Below, one piece after another: positions 1-8,354 of a stretch of 64,000 nucleotides of DNA. The stretch is from Candidatus Gastranaerophilales bacterium (GTDB taxonomy: Bacteria; Cyanobacteriota; Vampirovibrionia; Gastranaerophilales; Gastranaerophilaceae), in contig CALUWC010000009.1 of assembly GCA_944324395.1 (NCBI GenBank), forward strand, positions 1 to 64,000, in the 5' to 3' direction. The stretch's first letter is position 1. Every line of letters starts with the position of its first letter. Under the pieces are notes generated by a model that was not told the DNA's origin, made no database searches, and saw only the letters and a program-made list of their open reading frames with translations. Position numbers and translations under genes: made by a program.

Positions 1-1085
1 AAGTGACCCCTGAAAAAATAAATTTTCTGGCATCTGAAGTTAAAGGTTTGATTTGCCTTGCAATATCACCTGAAATTGCAAAACAGCTTGACTTACCGCA
101 AATGGTTGAACAAAATACCGAAGGAATGAAAACAGCTTTCACAATAAGTATTGATGCGGCTGAAAAATACGGAGTAACAACCGGAATTTCAGCTTTTGAC
201 AGAGCAAAAACCGTGGAAGTCGCAACTGCCCGTGATGCTCAACCGTCAGATTTAAGACGTCCGGGACATTTGTTTCCTTGTGTTGCAAGAAAGGGCGGAG
301 TACTGGAAAGGACAGGCCACACCGAAGCTGTTGTCGATCTTGCAAAACTTTGCGGACACAGACCGGCAGGTGTTATGTGTGAGGTAATGGCTCCTGACGG
401 ACATATGGCAAGAAGAGATTATTTAAGGCAGTTTGCGGACAAACATAACATGAAGTTCATTTCCGTAACAGAACTTATCGCATACAGATTAAAATCCGAA
501 AAACTTGTCACAAGAGAAGCCGAAACAACTCTCCCGACTCCGTACGGAGAATTTACTCTATATGCATTTAAAAATCATATTAACGGTTCTGAACATGTAG
601 CACTTGTTAAAGATGACGGTTCTGATAAAATTCCTGCCGTAAGAGTTCACAGTATGTGCTTAACCGGAGATGTTTTTCACAGCCTGAAATGCGACTGTAA
701 TTCACAATTACACAACGCTTTAAAATACATAAATGACTATGGCAAAGGTGCAGTTGTCTATTTAACAGACCATGAAGGCAGAGGAATAGGACTATGTAAC
801 AAAATAAAAGCATACAAACTGCAAGAACAAGGTCAGGATACAATTGAAGCAAATATCTCGCTGGGATTTAAATCAGATTTAAGAGATTACGGAACAGGAG
901 CTCAGATACTGGTTGATTTGGGATATACTTCTTTTAATCTCATTACAAATAATCCTAAAAAGATTATAGGTTTAGAAGGCTACGGACTTAATATTAACGA
1001 TATAATAAAAGTTCCTTCAGAAATAACTCCGTACAACCAGAGATACATAAATACAAAAAAAGAAAAAATGCACCATTACTTATAA
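1..1085 (+). CDS. ribBA: Bifunctional riboflavin enzyme RibBA (DHBP synthase / GTP cyclohydrolase II), 5' truncated
   Basis: The frame is open at the left edge, so the first 40-50 residues of the DHBP synthase domain, including its acidic metal-binding loop, lie outside the window; the GTG at 3 is an internal codon. Visible residues 1 to about 165 are RibB (motif RDAQPSDLRRPGH, then the ERTGHTEA segment). Residues from about 175 are RibA, with the zinc motif CLTGDVFHSLKCDC, DHEGRGIGL, a TNNPKK segment and a C-terminal KMHHYL. RibA opens the GTP imidazole ring and RibB makes 3,4-dihydroxy-2-butanone 4-phosphate from ribulose 5-phosphate, the two inputs of riboflavin synthesis. The usual 'SECLTG...RCDCG' reads SMCLTG...KCDCN here; the zinc cysteines are kept. 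No other rib gene is visible. Confidence 0.95.
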   Translation, partial: VTPEKINFLASEVKGLICLAISPEIAKQLDLPQMVEQNTEGMKTAFTISIDAAEKYGVTTGISAFDRAKTVEVATARDAQPSDLRRPGHLFPCVARKGGVLERTGHTEAVVDLAKLCGHRPAGVMCEVMAPDGHMARRDYLRQFADKHNMKFISVTELIAYRLKSEKLVTREAETTLPTPYGEFTLYAFKNHINGSEHVALVKDDGSDKIPAVRVHSMCLTGDVFHSLKCDCNSQLHNALKYINDYGKGAVVYLTDHEGRGIGLCNKIKAYKLQEQGQDTIEANISLGFKSDLRDYGTGAQILVDLGYTSFNLITNNPKKIIGLEGYGLNINDIIKVPSEITPYNQRYINTKKEKMHHYL

Positions 1086-1098
1086 AGGAGTACATTTG

Positions 1099-2076
1099 AT
1101 GTATAATACAAGAATTTTAACAGCACATGAATATGGAAGTTTTGAAAAATTATATGAGGATTTTCGCTCAAAAGCAGCCTCCGAATACAATTTTGAATTA
1201 GATCCGCTTGATTATGACGGATTTTTAGATGCAATTGATAAGGATTTAATAAAATGTATTGTATTATATAACAATGATGAACCGGAAGCTTTTCTTGTTT
1301 ATACAACAGCAATTTCTGAAGCTATTGAATTAAATATAATTCACAGTATCTCAAAAGAAAATTTTAACGAACAGGCTCACAAATTATTGGAAAAATTTCT
1401 TGAAGTTACCAAAACTCTCCGGAAAGACCAAATTGTTTGCTATCCCATGCTTGGAGAACAAAAAACTTTAATCAGTACAATAGCAAAATTAGGCTTTAAA
1501 TTTGTAGGCATAGAAGTTTTGAGATTTAAATTTAACTCTGAAGAATCAAGAGAACTCTTTGAACACGCAAGAGTAGTGAAACTTCCTGAAGATTATGAAG
1601 TAGTTTCATGGAACAGCAAATACTTTGAAGATGCGGTAGAAGTCATTCAAGAATCGTTTAATGACAGTTCTGATGCATTATTTGACCCCAGATTTAAATC
1701 TCTTGACGGGACAAGAGATATCATAAATAAAATTGTTAAAGATATATACGCTGAATTTATGCCAAATTCAACAAGCGTTCTGCTTTATAAAGGTGAAGCA
1801 GTAGGTTTTGCATTTATGAATCTTACAGGCGGCTCAATAGTAAATATTCCGCTTGTAGGAATTAAACAAGAACATCAAGGAAAAGGTCTGTCTACAATTA
1901 TGCTGAAACATTCAATGGATTTCCTACTGCAGGCTATTAAGCAATATAACAGCCCGCTTACAGAAATAAACACAACAACAGAAACCGACAACCTGCAAGC
2001 TTTAAGATTATACAAAAATCTGGGATTTATGGAAGATTACAGCTATCCGCAGTCCTATCTCCCTATCGGAAACTAG
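1099..2076 (+). CDS. Double-domain GNAT family N-acetyltransferase
   Basis: About 325 residues, twice the size of one GNAT domain. The C-terminal half has the acetyl-CoA loop (VGIKQEHQGKGLSTIML, matching V-x-x-x-x-R/Q-G-x-G-x-A) and the typical GNAT ending NLQALRLYKNLGF. The N-terminal half has a weaker GNAT-like outline ending in a KLGFKF segment and is probably a degenerate copy that contributes structure. The ATG at 1099 is chosen over the TTG at 1096 because AAGGAG at 1085-1090 lies 8 nt before it. It starts 13 nt after ribBA and is probably cotranscribed. The substrate cannot be told. Confidence 0.85.
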   Translation: MYNTRILTAHEYGSFEKLYEDFRSKAASEYNFELDPLDYDGFLDAIDKDLIKCIVLYNNDEPEAFLVYTTAISEAIELNIIHSISKENFNEQAHKLLEKFLEVTKTLRKDQIVCYPMLGEQKTLISTIAKLGFKFVGIEVLRFKFNSEESRELFEHARVVKLPEDYEVVSWNSKYFEDAVEVIQESFNDSSDALFDPRFKSLDGTRDIINKIVKDIYAEFMPNSTSVLLYKGEAVGFAFMNLTGGSIVNIPLVGIKQEHQGKGLSTIMLKHSMDFLLQAIKQYNSPLTEINTTTETDNLQALRLYKNLGFMEDYSYPQSYLPIGN

Positions 2077-2108
2077 ACTTTTGTAAAAAAATCAGTTAAA
2101 TTAAATAT

Positions 2109-3257
2109 ATGTCAGGTATAGATTTAAAAAGATTTTTAAACTCTTTTGGCAAAAATTATCCGCAACAAATGCTAACAGGCAGAAGCACTATAAATTCGGC
2201 TGCTCAAACTCAATTAAATCAAACCTCGCAAATGCCTACAGCCCAAACTACCGGCGCTGCTCAAGCTTCTAACACTGCATCTTCTGTGCAAATTGCCCAA
2301 AATCTTCAATTAAACGCACTTCAAAACATGGATAGAGCGGTCTATGCAAAAGAAGTACTGCAATTACCAAAAAACATTAACGAATTTATATATATGCTGC
2401 AAAAGGGATTAACGCAGGCACAATTTAATCAGATGTTTGCAAACCAGCTTGCTGCCCAGCGGAACAACCTGTCACAAATACAAGCACAAATTCTTGCTCA
2501 ATTACAAGGATTAACAACAACTATAAATGATGAAATGGTGAATATTCAGATTGCAAACCAATTACAAACCTCGCTCAAAAAATTAGAAATTCTTTCAGGC
2601 GGGATGATTAACCTTTCAGATATTTCAATCTTGCTGCAAAAAAACGGGAAAGAAGCCCTGACAAAACTCATTATGTCAATGACAGAAGCTTCAAAAGCCG
2701 GAATTACGGATCTTTCCCAGATGAAAGAAATGGCAAAACTTATCAATGCAAGTATTTCTGTTGCCGCAGAAAACAATCCTCAAAAAACCTTAAAATTATT
2801 ATTACTTCTATATCTGCCATGGCTGCCACTGGAAGATGGTGTCGGATTCGATCTTGAAATTCAACCGCAGAGTGAAGATACAGAAGAAAGTGACAGCATA
2901 CTTGTAATAACAGTAACTACAATAAATTTCGGTACAATAAAAGCGACTCTCGTACTTGAAACAAGCAATTCGGTACAGGTACAGATTGAATGCGGGGAAA
3001 AATTTCCCAAAGATGAACTCAAATTAAGAATTGAAGGGGAACAAAAATATTATGCAATGGATTCCGTCCTATCATTTGAAACAAACAATAACATAAAAGA
3101 CATAACCGAATCTAAACAATCTGCAAATATAAATATGTCACAAACCACAGAAATTAATCCGTACCTGCTTTTAATGGCTCATACAATAATCAAGCACATT
3201 ATAGACATTGATAACAATAAAACCCTTGGAATAACTTCACATACGGATAAATTTTAA
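2109..3257 (+). CDS. Hypothetical protein, Gln/Ala-rich N-terminus, possible FliK-like C-terminal domain
   Basis: I do not recognise this 382-residue protein. Residues 25-75 are rich in Q, A, T and S and look disordered. Residues 80-235 look helical. Residues 240-310 look like a beta domain in which LLLLYLPWLPLEDG is followed by alternating hydrophobic strands (ILVITVTTINFGTIKATLVLE). That outline recalls the C-terminal domain of FliK-type hook-length proteins, but the resemblance is weak and no flagellar genes are nearby. There is no signal peptide and no clear Shine-Dalgarno; a TAAATT hexamer 6 nt before the ATG could be a -10 of a leaderless message. Confidence 0.7.
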   Translation: MSGIDLKRFLNSFGKNYPQQMLTGRSTINSAAQTQLNQTSQMPTAQTTGAAQASNTASSVQIAQNLQLNALQNMDRAVYAKEVLQLPKNINEFIYMLQKGLTQAQFNQMFANQLAAQRNNLSQIQAQILAQLQGLTTTINDEMVNIQIANQLQTSLKKLEILSGGMINLSDISILLQKNGKEALTKLIMSMTEASKAGITDLSQMKEMAKLINASISVAAENNPQKTLKLLLLLYLPWLPLEDGVGFDLEIQPQSEDTEESDSILVITVTTINFGTIKATLVLETSNSVQVQIECGEKFPKDELKLRIEGEQKYYAMDSVLSFETNNNIKDITESKQSANINMSQTTEINPYLLLMAHTIIKHIIDIDNNKTLGITSHTDKF

Positions 3258-3350
3258 TAAATGTAAAATCTTTAGTTGCAAAATAGCAAAATTTTGAAAT
3301 TTGGCGGTTTAAAACAGAAATAATTGTAAAGAAATGTTATTAAACATATC

Positions 3351-3379
3351 TTTACAAAACCTCAAACAACTGCTATAAT
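3351..3379 (+). promoter_or_regulatory. Strong sigma70-type promoter for the 3460 gene
   Basis: TTTACA at 3351-3356, a 17-nt spacer and TATAAT at 3374-3379, preceded by TGC (extended -10). The predicted start near 3386 gives a leader of about 74 nt, which holds the hairpin at 3407-3426 and an AAAGGAG Shine-Dalgarno. Confidence 0.75.
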
Positions 3380-3406
3380 CGTAGTTGAAAAAGAGTTAGT
3401 GTTAAA

Positions 3407-3426
3407 GGATTAAGGGGTTAATCCTA
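3407..3426 (+). promoter_or_regulatory. 5' leader hairpin
   Basis: AGGATTAA (3407-3414), loop GGGG, TTAATCCT (3419-3426): a perfect 8-bp stem in the predicted leader of the 3460 gene. It has no T-tract, so it is more likely an mRNA-stabilising or regulatory hairpin than a terminator. Confidence 0.45.
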
Positions 3427-3459
3427 ATTTAAAATTGAATACAAAAAAGGAGTGTTAGT

Positions 3460-4233
3460 ATGGCAATTGCACCTATTAACGGAATTAGCGTTAGACAAAA
3501 TTATAACAGTACGGTAAATTTTACCGGCAGAAGACAAAATGAAGAAGGAGATGACAGGCAGCCTTTACGCCGCAGCACAAACAATATGGCAGCAGTGCCT
3601 GTTGTAGTATTGATGGCAATGACACCCGGAATGCTAAATGGAAAGCAGCCGGTAACAGTACTTCCGGCAAATGAAATGAATATAACAGAAGTTCTCGCCC
3701 AGGCACCGGAAATTGAAGAGGCTACCTATGTTACAAATGCTGAAGAATTTAACCAAATAAATTGGCCTTACAGTCTGGCTTCATTATCAAATGAAAAAAT
3801 TCAATTATCTAAAGTATTTAAATCAAATGGTAATTATTATAACCTTGTAATGACAAAATTTAAAACTTCAGATGCTCCCAGAATAGTAAATAATGTATAT
3901 CTATTTAAATCCGACAGCCGTGGAAATGTTGACAAAGAATTTTTTCCTCTGTATGACTCTTACACATCAACACCAACCGTTATGAGATTGATATACCATA
4001 AACCAGAGAGCGGCAATGAATTTTGTGGAGCCTTAGTTTCTCAAGATTTAATGAATAAGCAAGGTAATATAGACGGATACATGCAGTATGAAGTGAAATT
4101 GCCAGATGATATAGCCAATGTACTAATTGACTTATTAGCAACTGACGGAAATTCAAAATGGGATAACAGAAGTAGTGTTGGGTTCCAAAAAACTACTTCT
4201 GCTAAGATTCAAAGTCCATATGTAGTAGATTAA
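3460..4233 (+). CDS. Hypothetical protein with VNFTGR N-terminal motif
   Basis: A 257-residue protein of unknown function. The start is set by a strong Shine-Dalgarno (AAAGGAG, about 8 nt upstream). The N-terminus has a VNFTGRR motif at about residues 19-25, of a type I recall at the start of many uncharacterised Gastranaerophilales proteins. A short hydrophobic stretch follows at about 43-58 (MAAVPVVVLMAMTPGML), possibly a membrane or export segment. The remainder looks like a mixed alpha/beta domain with aromatic residues and no catalytic motif I can name. It has its own strong promoter and a stem-loop over its stop codon, so it may be expressed as a single, abundant message. Confidence 0.75.
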   Translation: MAIAPINGISVRQNYNSTVNFTGRRQNEEGDDRQPLRRSTNNMAAVPVVVLMAMTPGMLNGKQPVTVLPANEMNITEVLAQAPEIEEATYVTNAEEFNQINWPYSLASLSNEKIQLSKVFKSNGNYYNLVMTKFKTSDAPRIVNNVYLFKSDSRGNVDKEFFPLYDSYTSTPTVMRLIYHKPESGNEFCGALVSQDLMNKQGNIDGYMQYEVKLPDDIANVLIDLLATDGNSKWDNRSSVGFQKTTSAKIQSPYVVD

Positions 4234-4256
4234 GTTTTGTAAAAAATTTAATCTAC
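4225..4256 (+). terminator. Stem-loop at the stop of the 3460 gene
   Basis: GTAGATTAA (4225-4233) pairs with TTAATCTAC (4248-4256). The stem continues inward through T4/A4 pairing to a GTAA tetraloop. It covers the stop codon and only a short T run (TTTG) follows, so it may be a weak terminator or a 3' end stabiliser. Confidence 0.45.
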
Positions 4257-4318
4257 TTTGAAATAGGAGAGAAAATAATTTTTTACATGAATTAGTAGAC
4301 AATTAAAAGAGTATAACA

Positions 4319-7300
4319 ATGGCACTTGATAATATAGAAAACAGAAAAATAATAGAAACAGTATCTACCCCGACAACCCCAACAACAGATGCCGGGAATA
4401 CTTCTGTTAATAAATCAAATAAGCCTATTGATTTTTCGTCAAAAACAGATTCCAATAATCAAATATTGGAAATTCTTTCATCTCCTGAATTCAAACAATT
4501 ACCAGAAGAAGAGCAGTTAAAAAAATTAAAATCACTTCTTTCTGGATATTCAGAAGATGAAATTAAACAATATGTAAACAATTTAAAAAATAAAAATAAT
4601 ACACAAACAGTTAATGAAACAACTGAAAATGAAGTAGAAAAAAACACTTTACCTTTAGATGAAAATAATACAGAGCCTAAAACTTCTGTTTCTTCATCCG
4701 AAAATCAAAGTGAATTAGAAAAAGCCCTATTAGAATATACAAAAAATACTAGTACGCAAGATGATATTAATACTTTAGTGGCAAAACTCATTACAAAAGA
4801 AAAAATAGGTGAAGCTACACCTGAAGAAATTAAAATTCTCAAATTATATAATGAAAACCAAGAAGCTAAACCTCCTAAAATACAAACAACTCAACAATCC
4901 GAATTTAATGGAATTAAAGCAAAAGACCCTTTAGTTTCACCTGAAATAATTGCGAGCAATGAATGGAAAAATAAAACAGCCAAAGAAAAAACTCAAATAT
5001 TTGTTGACGCTTATCTTTCAAAATATAATGAGGATTATAACAAACTATCAGATGAAGAAAAAATAAAAGTTATAAATAAAGAAATAAATGACCTTAACAA
5101 ACTTAAATCATCTGATAATAACAAGAATATAACTAAAACTGATTATCATGAAATTAATAGACTTTTGGGCATATTACATCAGTCAGGAGTTTCACTTGAT
5201 CAGTATAAAAATATGTCCACAGGTCAAAGACAAACACTCGTTCGCAAAGCCGAACTCAATGCTACAAAAAGTCTTATAAATGCAATTCCGGAAAATAAAC
5301 GTAAAAGCCCAGAATGGCAAGCTCTTTCTGGAGAAGAAAAATTATATGCATATGCAGATATATTTTTTAATAAAACAGATGCTGAATACCGAAATCTACA
5401 AGATAAAGAAAAGGAAATATATCTAAAAAATAAATGTAATGATCTTATAGATCAATATATTACAGGTCCATATGGTATTAACTGGAAAGAACTCAGCGAA
5501 GATGCCAGAAATACATACATTTCAAAAACTCTCACAACTATAGAAATTGCTTCAGAAAATAATATGACAATAAAAGAGTATATGGATTGTACTCCGCTGA
5601 GTAAATTAAAATTTACGCAGAATTTCTATAAAAAAAGAGGATTTGAGATTCCAAAAGAATTAGAGGTAGAAAATATTCTTATTGATAGCTACATGAAGAA
5701 TAATAATGGAGCGGAGCCAACAACATCTGATTTAATAGAAATGTTAGAGCAAAAAGCAAAAACTCAACCTCTTAATCCTGCTGAACAAAATTTGTTAAAT
5801 GGTTACAAATTTTTAATCCAAGTCAATTCCGGCTATAAAAATGAAAAACAAAGTTCTATAGTTACATTAACAGAACAAGCTGCCACGAATAACTATAAAA
5901 ATGTAAATGAACTTATTGATGTAAGAATTAAAAACATACAAAATATAAAAATTGAAAAACCTGAAAATGTTAATAAAGAAATACTACGCCTATTAAGAGA
6001 AACAGGAGGCGATTACGAACAGTGCCAATATATATTGGAAAAGTTGAAAACTGACTTGAATCTTTCTCCTGAAGAAATTCAAAAATATCAAAAGATTGCC
6101 AACAGTCATAAATTGAAAGGTGCAGCAAAAACAAAAAATGCACCTATTATAGTCAAAGTTATCACAGAGGTAAATGAATCTGGAGAAACTGAGATTGCTA
6201 AAAATTCTACTAAAAATATTGGTTTGCTTTTTAAAGATGAAGAATTTGATACTGTAGCAACTGGCATTCTTAATTATAATTCTAATTTAAGTGATCCATT
6301 AGCCGCAGGTATGCAAGACCGATCAATTATGACAATAGAAGAGTCTTTGAAACATTCTAACGTTTTATTAAATTCAGATAATATTTCTAATGCAAACAAA
6401 GCAATATTCACCCAAGATTTAATTGAACATGCTAAACAAAATGGTGTTGAAGAACAATTAACATTCGGCAGAGAATTGTCAAAGATTGATAATTCTGCAG
6501 TTACAGAAGGCTTGGCGGCTGCTTCAAATTCTGTTGGCGAAGAATACCGAAGCCAATATAACTCTTATGTTGAAACAGCTATGCAGAATTATCCGCCTGA
6601 ACAGCAGCAAAGTATCCGCTCTGCTATGCAAACCGGAGAAATTTCACAGGAAACTCTTTCACAAACAACTCCTCCTTCAGGCAGAAATACTGAAAATACA
6701 CAAACTTCAACAACTAACAGAAGTGCTGACAACAGCTCTAAAACATCCGGTAATACACAGCAAAATTCTAATGTCGTAAATAATGCATCAAATGCGGCAA
6801 CAAATAGTGCTGCTCAATCTTCTGCCGCTCCATCAAGAACTTCTGTATCAAATTCTACAGCAGCATCTTTCAATAATACAATTGACTCTCCGACAAGCTT
6901 TACCTCTCAATTAAGACAGGAAAGCAATATTACGGAACCAACATATTCTACATCTTCCGATGATAACATTTCTACGGCTAAAACTGTTTCTCTCAGCCAG
7001 TATAGCGGAATTAATGATGATTTTACAACAGAAGCTCTTGAAGCCAAAAAAGATGCAGCTATGGAAAATATTGAAAACTTCCAGGAGCACGTTGAAGAAT
7101 CCGTACAACAAAGTCAAGTTACGGAAGAAGATATTCAAACTATTGCAAATCTGATTGAAAATCCTGAAAATATTTCTATTTCAGAAGAAGACAAAATACG
7201 TCAGGTTTTCAAAAAAGTAGGAACAAATGTTACTGCTATATACAATATAATTATCAACAGATACGGTTCGCAGGTTCAGGATAAATTCTTAGAAGTTCTT

Positions 7301-8281
7301 GCCTCAAACGGCTCATCTGACAATATTCGTTCTTTTGTTAACAGTATGAGAAGCGACCCGAGTATTATCAAAAAATTATACACTCATTGCTCAAATCAAA
7401 AACTTAAATCAGAATTACTTAATATGCTGCCGATAAATGATATCATATTGATGATTACGGCAGGTCAAATTAAAATTTCAGATCTTGGAACCGGCAATTA
7501 CAAACGAGTTATTGCCGAGTTAAAACAATCAGATCCCGAAAAATTAAACGAATTATTCGGAGAATTTGAAAGCAATATAAATGACAAAATTTCTTCAGGT
7601 TATAGTCTGAACGATTCCGATCGTCAGCGGCTGTATGAATATCTCAGCAGCAATATCCAGGGTTTAAGCAATACGAAATTTTCAAGATATCTGCAATACT
7701 TGCCTATAGAATCAAGAGAAGAACTTGTAGCTATGAAAAATTCGCCAAAAACAAAAACTCCGGAACAAACCGAAGATATGGCAGAATCTTATGTTCAAAA
7801 TTCTCCGGCTGATAATAACACTCAGGCAGAACGCAAAGCCGAACAGCCGGAAAGTTTTGATGAATCTCAAAATGCAAATACTATAGAAAAAGAAAATAAA
7901 GAAAGCAACACTCAAAAAACTGTACAGCAAAATGCTCAGCCGATTTTCAAAGAAAATGAAATGACAACTGTTTTAAATGATGGAACAAAAGTCAAAAGAA
8001 AAGAAACATTCGGAGCAATCAGCAACGATACAGAAATGTACGATGATTATGAAGAAGTAGCAAGAGAAAGTGCAACACCGTCAATGAACGATCCTGTATT
8101 AACACCGGGTTCCTACGAATGGCAGGTAAAATATAACAAGCAAATGGCATATCAGCCGATTACACCGCCTTCAAACATGCCGGAAACAGATGACGGAATT
8201 TTGTTAGGCTCAAACAAGGTCAGCCAGAGATTACAAATAGATAAAATGAAAAGAAAAGGGCCGTTTTACTTTAACGCATAA
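4319..8281 (+). CDS. Large hypothetical repeat protein (1320 aa)
   Basis: I do not recognise this protein. It has no signal peptide and is strongly charged and Asn/Lys/Glu/Ser-rich. It carries three degenerate copies of a helical module at residues 54-92, 213-262 and 329-380, each reading roughly S-P/N-E-W/F...L/K...EEK...(Y/F)-x-D-x-x-L/F. Residues about 780-890 are a Ser/Thr/Asn/Ala-rich low-complexity linker. A helical region follows at about 930-1140, then a second linker with Asn/Gln/Glu-rich segments. The C-terminus is a short conserved-looking tail ending KRKGPFYFNA. Only a poor AAGAG-type ribosome site precedes the ATG. It lies after two other unknown genes and may work with them. A scaffold, adhesin-like or secreted effector role is possible but unproven. 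Confidence 0.8.
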   Translation: MALDNIENRKIIETVSTPTTPTTDAGNTSVNKSNKPIDFSSKTDSNNQILEILSSPEFKQLPEEEQLKKLKSLLSGYSEDEIKQYVNNLKNKNNTQTVNETTENEVEKNTLPLDENNTEPKTSVSSSENQSELEKALLEYTKNTSTQDDINTLVAKLITKEKIGEATPEEIKILKLYNENQEAKPPKIQTTQQSEFNGIKAKDPLVSPEIIASNEWKNKTAKEKTQIFVDAYLSKYNEDYNKLSDEEKIKVINKEINDLNKLKSSDNNKNITKTDYHEINRLLGILHQSGVSLDQYKNMSTGQRQTLVRKAELNATKSLINAIPENKRKSPEWQALSGEEKLYAYADIFFNKTDAEYRNLQDKEKEIYLKNKCNDLIDQYITGPYGINWKELSEDARNTYISKTLTTIEIASENNMTIKEYMDCTPLSKLKFTQNFYKKRGFEIPKELEVENILIDSYMKNNNGAEPTTSDLIEMLEQKAKTQPLNPAEQNLLNGYKFLIQVNSGYKNEKQSSIVTLTEQAATNNYKNVNELIDVRIKNIQNIKIEKPENVNKEILRLLRETGGDYEQCQYILEKLKTDLNLSPEEIQKYQKIANSHKLKGAAKTKNAPIIVKVITEVNESGETEIAKNSTKNIGLLFKDEEFDTVATGILNYNSNLSDPLAAGMQDRSIMTIEESLKHSNVLLNSDNISNANKAIFTQDLIEHAKQNGVEEQLTFGRELSKIDNSAVTEGLAAASNSVGEEYRSQYNSYVETAMQNYPPEQQQSIRSAMQTGEISQETLSQTTPPSGRNTENTQTSTTNRSADNSSKTSGNTQQNSNVVNNASNAATNSAAQSSAAPSRTSVSNSTAASFNNTIDSPTSFTSQLRQESNITEPTYSTSSDDNISTAKTVSLSQYSGINDDFTTEALEAKKDAAMENIENFQEHVEESVQQSQVTEEDIQTIANLIENPENISISEEDKIRQVFKKVGTNVTAIYNIIINRYGSQVQDKFLEVLASNGSSDNIRSFVNSMRSDPSIIKKLYTHCSNQKLKSELLNMLPINDIILMITAGQIKISDLGTGNYKRVIAELKQSDPEKLNELFGEFESNINDKISSGYSLNDSDRQRLYEYLSSNIQGLSNTKFSRYLQYLPIESREELVAMKNSPKTKTPEQTEDMAESYVQNSPADNNTQAERKAEQPESFDESQNANTIEKENKESNTQKTVQQNAQPIFKENEMTTVLNDGTKVKRKETFGAISNDTEMYDDYEEVARESATPSMNDPVLTPGSYEWQVKYNKQMAYQPITPPSNMPETDDGILLGSNKVSQRLQIDKMKRKGPFYFNA

Positions 8282-8293
8282 TATCTAACCTGC

Positions 8294-8322
8294 TTGCTTT
8301 TCAATATCTTTTATGCTGTAAT
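8294..8322 (+). promoter_or_regulatory. Candidate ispH promoter overlapped by a palindrome
   Basis: TTGCTT (8294-8299), a 17-nt spacer and TGTAAT (8317-8322) with TGC just before it. The -10 lies inside the inverted repeat at 8314-8334, so a repressor site or an RNA hairpin near the transcript start is possible. Confidence 0.4.
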
Positions 8323-8346
8323 AGTATTACAGCAGGAAATTCCTGC
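8314..8346 (+). repeat. Two overlapping inverted repeats before ispH
   Basis: TGCTGTAAT / ATTACAGCA (8314-8322, 8326-8334) is a perfect 9-bp palindrome with a 3-nt centre. GCAGGA / TCCTGC (8332-8337, 8341-8346) is a second perfect palindrome sharing three bases with the first, so both hairpins cannot form fully at once in RNA. No T-tract follows either one. Confidence 0.6.
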
Positions 8347-8354
8347 GAGTCCAA

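Noticed and set aside
6486-6779. 97-codon plus-strand frame inside the 1320-residue gene
   Set aside because: Alternative frame of a low-complexity region; no ribosome site or domain.
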